This document shows positions 60,995-64,000 of a DNA stretch of 64,000 nt, piece by piece. Below the pieces are notes generated by a model. That model worked only from the letters and a program-made list of their open reading frames with translations. It did not search any database and had not been told where the DNA came from. Source of the DNA: Thalassomonas haliotis (lineage in GTDB: Bacteria; Pseudomonadota; Gammaproteobacteria; Enterobacterales; Alteromonadaceae); assembly GCF_028657945.1 (NCBI RefSeq), contig NZ_CP059693.1:1798001-1862000 (forward strand), read 5' to 3'. Position numbers and translations under genes: made by a program. Each line of letters starts with the position of its first letter. The first letter of the stretch is position 1.

Positions 60995-61618
60995 ATGGAA
61001 ATATACTGGCTTGCACGGGACTTGAACCAGGTTCCCTTTGGGCGACATCAATTTTTTACTATTATTACGGGCAATTCTTCTACGGCCCATAAATTATTTA
61101 AATCAAACCAGACTATCATTAGCAGAAATTTAGGGCGAGGTTATGGGCTTGTTCTAGGCGCGCATAATGTTACGCCATCTTTTCAGAAAATCCCTGCCAA
61201 GTTTAACCGTTTGATCTTTAAACCCTTTGAAAGTGCAGATACAGCCGCTGCGAAAGAATATTTAACTTCATCTCCTCCCACAGGGCATGCTGCTTGGGAA
61301 AATTACAAGCCAGCCCAGGGAAAAAGAGTTAAGCCAAAAGCCGGGATAACTGAAAAAGAATTGGTTAGAGGCATACTTGATGCCATTGATTATTATGTAA
61401 TAAATGAGAGTAGCACCAAGGTTGCTTACCCGCCTCCCTGGTTAGGGAAAAACAGTAATAGTTGGGCAAGTTCAATCATGGATGTTGTACCGGCTGAGCT
61501 ACCAAAAGGTGCCAGCGATTTTATTGGTGCCGATGCCGGTCACGATGTCAGAATACCGCCAAGTTATTTTCAGAGGATATGCACGCCATGCAAAATACAA
61601 AACCCAGCGTATCGATGA
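60995..61618 (+). CDS. Protein of unknown function (207 aa), overlapping a membrane-protein gene
   Basis: ATG at 60995 (MEIYWLARDLNQVPF) has AGAAGG upstream; 60974 would add seven residues. The protein has no signal peptide or membrane span. Notable stretches are GRHQFFTIITGNS near the N-terminus, LGRGYGLVLGAHNVTPSF, a Pro/Lys-rich middle, and PPPWLGKNSNSWASSIMDVVP followed by IGADAGHDVRIPPSYF. An early His and a late N-S-N-S-W block are reminiscent of permuted NlpC/papain-like enzymes with Ser in place of Cys, but this is only a guess. It overlaps the next gene by 40 bp. Confidence 0.65.
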   Translation: MEIYWLARDLNQVPFGRHQFFTIITGNSSTAHKLFKSNQTIISRNLGRGYGLVLGAHNVTPSFQKIPAKFNRLIFKPFESADTAAAKEYLTSSPPTGHAAWENYKPAQGKRVKPKAGITEKELVRGILDAIDYYVINESSTKVAYPPPWLGKNSNSWASSIMDVVPAELPKGASDFIGADAGHDVRIPPSYFQRICTPCKIQNPAYR

Positions 61619-62085
61619 TTATTGAGCTATTGATACGTAGCTTATCCGCCACTGCCGGTATTTTTATCTTTGTTTGCGTATTGGCAATATTCAGAGGCAT
61701 AGCACAGGATATTCCCATTGATCGCTTGAAATCAGACGATCCGTTTTGGGTGGCTTTGTTTTTAAGTGCCTGGTGTATTATTCCGGCAATACCGGCCTTA
61801 ATCGCTCAGTTTATGAAGGATAAACGCACCAGGCTTATTACATATTGGGTTATTACGGTTATCCAGGCCGCTGGTTTATACCTAGCTGGCTATATGATGT
61901 CTTTGGATCCTGAATCTGAGGTTGCCAGCTCGGCATTACCTTTATTGGTTTGGCTAACTCTACCTTTGGCGTCACTTTATTATCCGTTGTTTTTTTACGG
62001 TAAACTTAAAAATATGTCTAGGAGTATAGTAATCATTATAGGTTTAGCGCTGGCGGCATATGGGGTTAACGTAATTGGCCGTTAA
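61579..62085 (+). CDS. Four-TM membrane protein of unknown function (168 aa)
   Basis: ATG at 61579 (or 61588) lies inside the preceding gene; AGAGGA overlaps the region. Four membrane spans are clear: LSATAGIFIFVCVLAIFRG, FWVALFLSAWCIIPAIPALI, LITYWVITVIQAAGLYLAGY and LPLLVWLTLPLASLYYPLFF, with a possible fifth at the end (IVIIIGLALAAYGVNVI). I recognise no family. The tight overlap with the upstream soluble protein resembles effector/immunity or enzyme/anchor pairs. A strong terminator follows. Confidence 0.7.
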   Translation: MHAMQNTKPSVSMIIELLIRSLSATAGIFIFVCVLAIFRGIAQDIPIDRLKSDDPFWVALFLSAWCIIPAIPALIAQFMKDKRTRLITYWVITVIQAAGLYLAGYMMSLDPESEVASSALPLLVWLTLPLASLYYPLFFYGKLKNMSRSIVIIIGLALAAYGVNVIGR

Positions 62086-62089
62086 AAGA

Positions 62090-62120
62090 AAGCCAAAGCA
62101 GGGGCTGCTTTGGCTTTTTT
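62090..62120 (+). terminator. Rho-independent terminator
   Basis: A 12-bp perfect stem AAGCCAAAGCAG / CTGCTTTGGCTT with a 3-nt loop followed by T4. It ends the two-gene unit at 60995-62085 and may also serve lipA from the other side. Confidence 0.93.
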
Positions 62121-62134
62121 GTTTCTGAAAGCTC

Positions 62135-63103
62135 CTATTTAACTTCTTCACCGGCGGCCTGTTTGTCGGCATGGTAGCTTGAGCGTACCAGCGGGCCACA
62201 GGCGGCGTGTTCAAAGCCCATCTTCATGGCTTCTACGCGGAACATTTCAAAGTCGTCCGGGTGTACGTAACGCTCAACCGGCAGGTGATGTTTACTCGGC
62301 TGCAGGTACTGGCCTATGGTCAGCATAGTCACGCCGTGGTTGCGTAAATCCTGCATGACTTCGAGGATTTCTTCATTGGTTTCACCCAGGCCTACCATTA
62401 AACCGGATTTGGTCGGCACGTCAGGGTTGGCTTCGCCGAATTTTTTCAGCAAGTCCAGTGACCACTGGTAGTTGGCGCCGGGACGGGCCTTGGTATATAA
62501 GCGCGGCGCGGTTTCCAGGTTGTGGTTAAACACATCCGGCGGCGACTGGTTTAAAATCTCCAGTGCCTTGTCCATGCGGCCGCGAAAATCCGGTACCAGG
62601 ACTTCCACTTTGGTTTTAGGGGCATGGATGCCGATTTCTTTGATACAGTCGGCAAACTGCTGGGCGCCGCCGTCACGTAAGTCATCGCGGTCAACTGAGG
62701 TGATCACCACGTATTTCAGCGCCATGTCTTTTAACGTTAATGCCAGTTTTTTCGGCTCTTCGGCATTGGGGGCCAGCGGACGGCCATGGCCGACATCGCA
62801 GAACGGACAACGCCGGGTACAGATGTCACCTAAGATCATAAAGGTGGCGGTGCCGTGGTTAAAACATTCCGACAGGTTCGGGCAGGAAGCTTCTTCACAA
62901 ACCGAGTGCAGATCATGTTTACGCAATGCCGATTTTATTGAGTCAATGCGCTCTGTGGTGCGGGGAAGTTTGATGCGCAGCCATTCCGGCTTGCGTAACA
63001 TAGTTTCCCGCTCTGAGGTGACCACTTTGATCGGAATATGTGCCATTTTTTCTGCGTCACGCAACTTAGTGCCCGGGGCAATGCGTGATGATTTAGTCGT
63101 CAT
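62135..63103 (-). CDS. lipA: Lipoyl synthase
   Basis: Radical-SAM enzyme inserting two sulfurs into protein-bound octanoate. The 322-residue protein has the auxiliary-cluster Cys motif [12 protein letters not shown] (about residue 69-80) and the radical-SAM CxxxCxxC in [15 protein letters not shown]. Further blocks are [27 protein letters not shown] and the C-terminal [13 protein letters not shown], whose Ser is an auxiliary-cluster ligand. It lies 71 bp downstream of lipB on the same strand, the usual order. Confidence 0.97.
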   Translation of the reverse strand: MTTKSSRIAPGTKLRDAEKMAHIPIKVVTSERETMLRKPEWLRIKLPRTTERIDSIKSALRKHDLHSVCEEASCPNLSECFNHGTATFMILGDICTRRCPFCDVGHGRPLAPNAEEPKKLALTLKDMALKYVVITSVDRDDLRDGGAQQFADCIKEIGIHAPKTKVEVLVPDFRGRMDKALEILNQSPPDVFNHNLETAPRLYTKARPGANYQWSLDLLKKFGEANPDVPTKSGLMVGLGETNEEILEVMQDLRNHGVTMLTIGQYLQPSKHHLPVERYVHPDDFEMFRVEAMKMGFEHAACGPLVRSSYHADKQAAGEEVK

Positions 63104-63174
63104 ATCTTCTTTTCCAAACCTGTTGTTGTGGATGGTTTTTCTTTTATTGCTAAGTTTTTATCAGTCAATGCTGT

Positions 63175-63837
63175 TTATTCATCGACCAGCAGTGTTTCCA
63201 GCCCGTTTTGATAGCGGACTTCTTCTGCTTCGAATAACCGGGTTAAATGCTCGATTAAACTCTTGCCGGCTTGCTCGACATTGTCCGGGCCGTTATAGTC
63301 GCAGGTTTGCACCATTTCCAGTCCGGCATAACCGCAGGGGTTGATGCGCTGGAAAGGAGACAAGTCCATATTGACGTTTAACGCCAGGCCATGGAATGAG
63401 CAGCCCTTACGTACCCTAAGCCCTAAAGAGGCGACTTTTTTGTCGTCGACGTAAACGCCGGGAGCATCTTTTTTGGCATAGGCGGTAATATTATAATCGG
63501 CCAGGGAGGCAACTATGCTGTTCTCAATCAAAGTTACCAGCTCCCGTACGCCTATTTTTCGCCGGCGCAGGTTGATCATAAAATAAATCACCTGCTGGCC
63601 CGGGCCGTGATAGGTCACCTGGCCGCCGCGGTCGACTTTAACCACGGGAATATCACCCGGCATCAGCAGGTGTTCTTCTTTGCCAGCCTGTCCCTGGGTA
63701 AATACCGGGGGGTGCTCTACCAGCCATAACTCGTCCAAGGTGTCGTCATTACGGTGATCGGTAAAATGTTGCATCGCCTGCCAGACAGTAGTGTAGTCCA
63801 TATTGGCAAGTTGCCGAATTATTAACGTATTTTGCAA
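63175..63837 (-). CDS. lipB: Octanoyl-ACP:protein octanoyltransferase
   Basis: Transfers octanoate from ACP to lipoyl domains before LipA acts. The protein has [21 protein letters not shown] (substrate pocket), [14 protein letters not shown]-like sequence, and the catalytic Lys/Cys blocks [43 protein letters not shown]. The start is uncertain. TTG 63837 (QNTLIIRQL follows) aligns with E. coli LipB and gives 220 residues. A longer frame from GTG 63897 would start upstream of a TATAAT-like -10 at 63884-63879, and ATG 63801 would remove conserved N-terminal residues. Confidence 0.93.
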   Translation of the reverse strand: MQNTLIIRQLANMDYTTVWQAMQHFTDHRNDDTLDELWLVEHPPVFTQGQAGKEEHLLMPGDIPVVKVDRGGQVTYHGPGQQVIYFMINLRRRKIGVRELVTLIENSIVASLADYNITAYAKKDAPGVYVDDKKVASLGLRVRKGCSFHGLALNVNMDLSPFQRINPCGYAGLEMVQTCDYNGPDNVEQAGKSLIEHLTRLFEAEEVRYQNGLETLLVDE

Positions 63838-63944
63838 ATCAGAGCCCAGATATATTCGGAATGTGCTTAGTATATTAAAATTATAAAGGAATATCACCCC
63901 GGTAGCAGTATGGTTATTGCCAAGCCGGGGTTAACACGCCTCAC

Positions 63945-63963
63945 TAAACCGTGAAGCGGTTTA
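63945..63963 (-). terminator. Short hairpin between ybeD and lipB
   Basis: TAAACCG / CGGTTTA with a 5-nt loop, 11 bp after the ybeD stop. No U-run follows; weak terminator or intercistronic stem. Confidence 0.35.
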
Positions 63964-63973
63964 TCATACTTGG

Positions 63974-64000
63974 CTATAAAACGTAGCGCACCTGCTCTAT
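63974..64000 (-). CDS. ybeD: C-terminal end of YbeD (DUF493), partial
   Basis: On the minus strand the last 27 bp read I-E-Q-V-R-Y-V-L-stop. YbeD proteins end in a similar V-R-hydrophobic-V-L, and ybeD precedes lipB-lipA in gammaproteobacteria. Only eight codons are visible, so the call rests mostly on synteny. Confidence 0.55.
   Translation of the reverse strand: MEQVRYVL

Overview
The window is chromosomal DNA from a marine gammaproteobacterium of the Alteromonadales. Gene order and protein sequence (ribH-nusB-thiL-pgpA, rpiA-serA, cysD-cysN-SLC13-cysC, moxR/Bat operon, fadIJ, smrB/prmB-aroC, ybeD-lipB-lipA) fit Colwelliaceae such as Colwellia or Thalassomonas. That assignment comes from recognising families, not from a search. 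Housekeeping blocks have moderate GC. The stretch of about 38.6-51.9 kb is visibly AT-richer, apart from the transporter gene inside it, and looks accessory.

Layout. 0-1.4 kb: 5' part of a leucine-rich-repeat lipoprotein gene (minus strand), preceded by a long AAC repeat. 1.7-4.2 kb: riboflavin/NusB/thiamine/phospholipid operon. 4.3-8.6 kb: serA, rpiA, 5-formyl-THF cyclo-ligase and a POT peptide transporter, all minus. 9-21.5 kb: a plus-strand block making UDP-sugars (ugd, galU, pgi, galE) and PAPS (cysD, cysN, SLC13 permease, cysC). It also carries a DHH phosphoesterase and ends with a Stf0-type sulfotransferase, so precursor supply, probable PAP recycling and a sulfate-transferring enzyme lie together. 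21.5-25.8 kb: EAL-HDOD signalling protein, PutP and an ECF sigma/anti-sigma pair. 26-33.8 kb: MoxR-DUF58-DUF4381-BatA-BatB/C-BatD operon. Between batA and batB it contains tandem 121-bp duplications, each encoding a 37-residue single-TM micro-ORF. 34-37.8 kb: fadIJ with a FadR-like palindrome. 39.4-46.3 kb: a very large propeller-PAS-GGDEF-EAL sensor and a membrane-bound winged-helix regulator.

The most interesting part is 46.5-53.2 kb, a compact microcin/bacteriocin-type system. Two short genes, not previously obvious because of their size, encode peptides with near-identical 15-residue double-glycine leaders (41 and 58 aa). With them are a C39-peptidase ABC exporter, an HlyD-type adaptor, a CPBP membrane protease and several tiny membrane proteins that are candidates for immunity. 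The upstream regions of exporter and adaptor share an 11-bp-period direct repeat (TTGkGAAAAGG). An OmpR-type winged-helix protein encoded next door is a plausible reader of it. A 13-copy octanucleotide repeat lies in front of the two peptide genes.

53.5-64 kb: M16 metalloprotease, SixA, SmrB, PrmB, AroC, a broken secreted-protein gene, an unknown overlapping gene pair, LipA, LipB and the last codons of YbeD. No rRNA, tRNA, CRISPR array, IS transposase or prophage gene was recognised.
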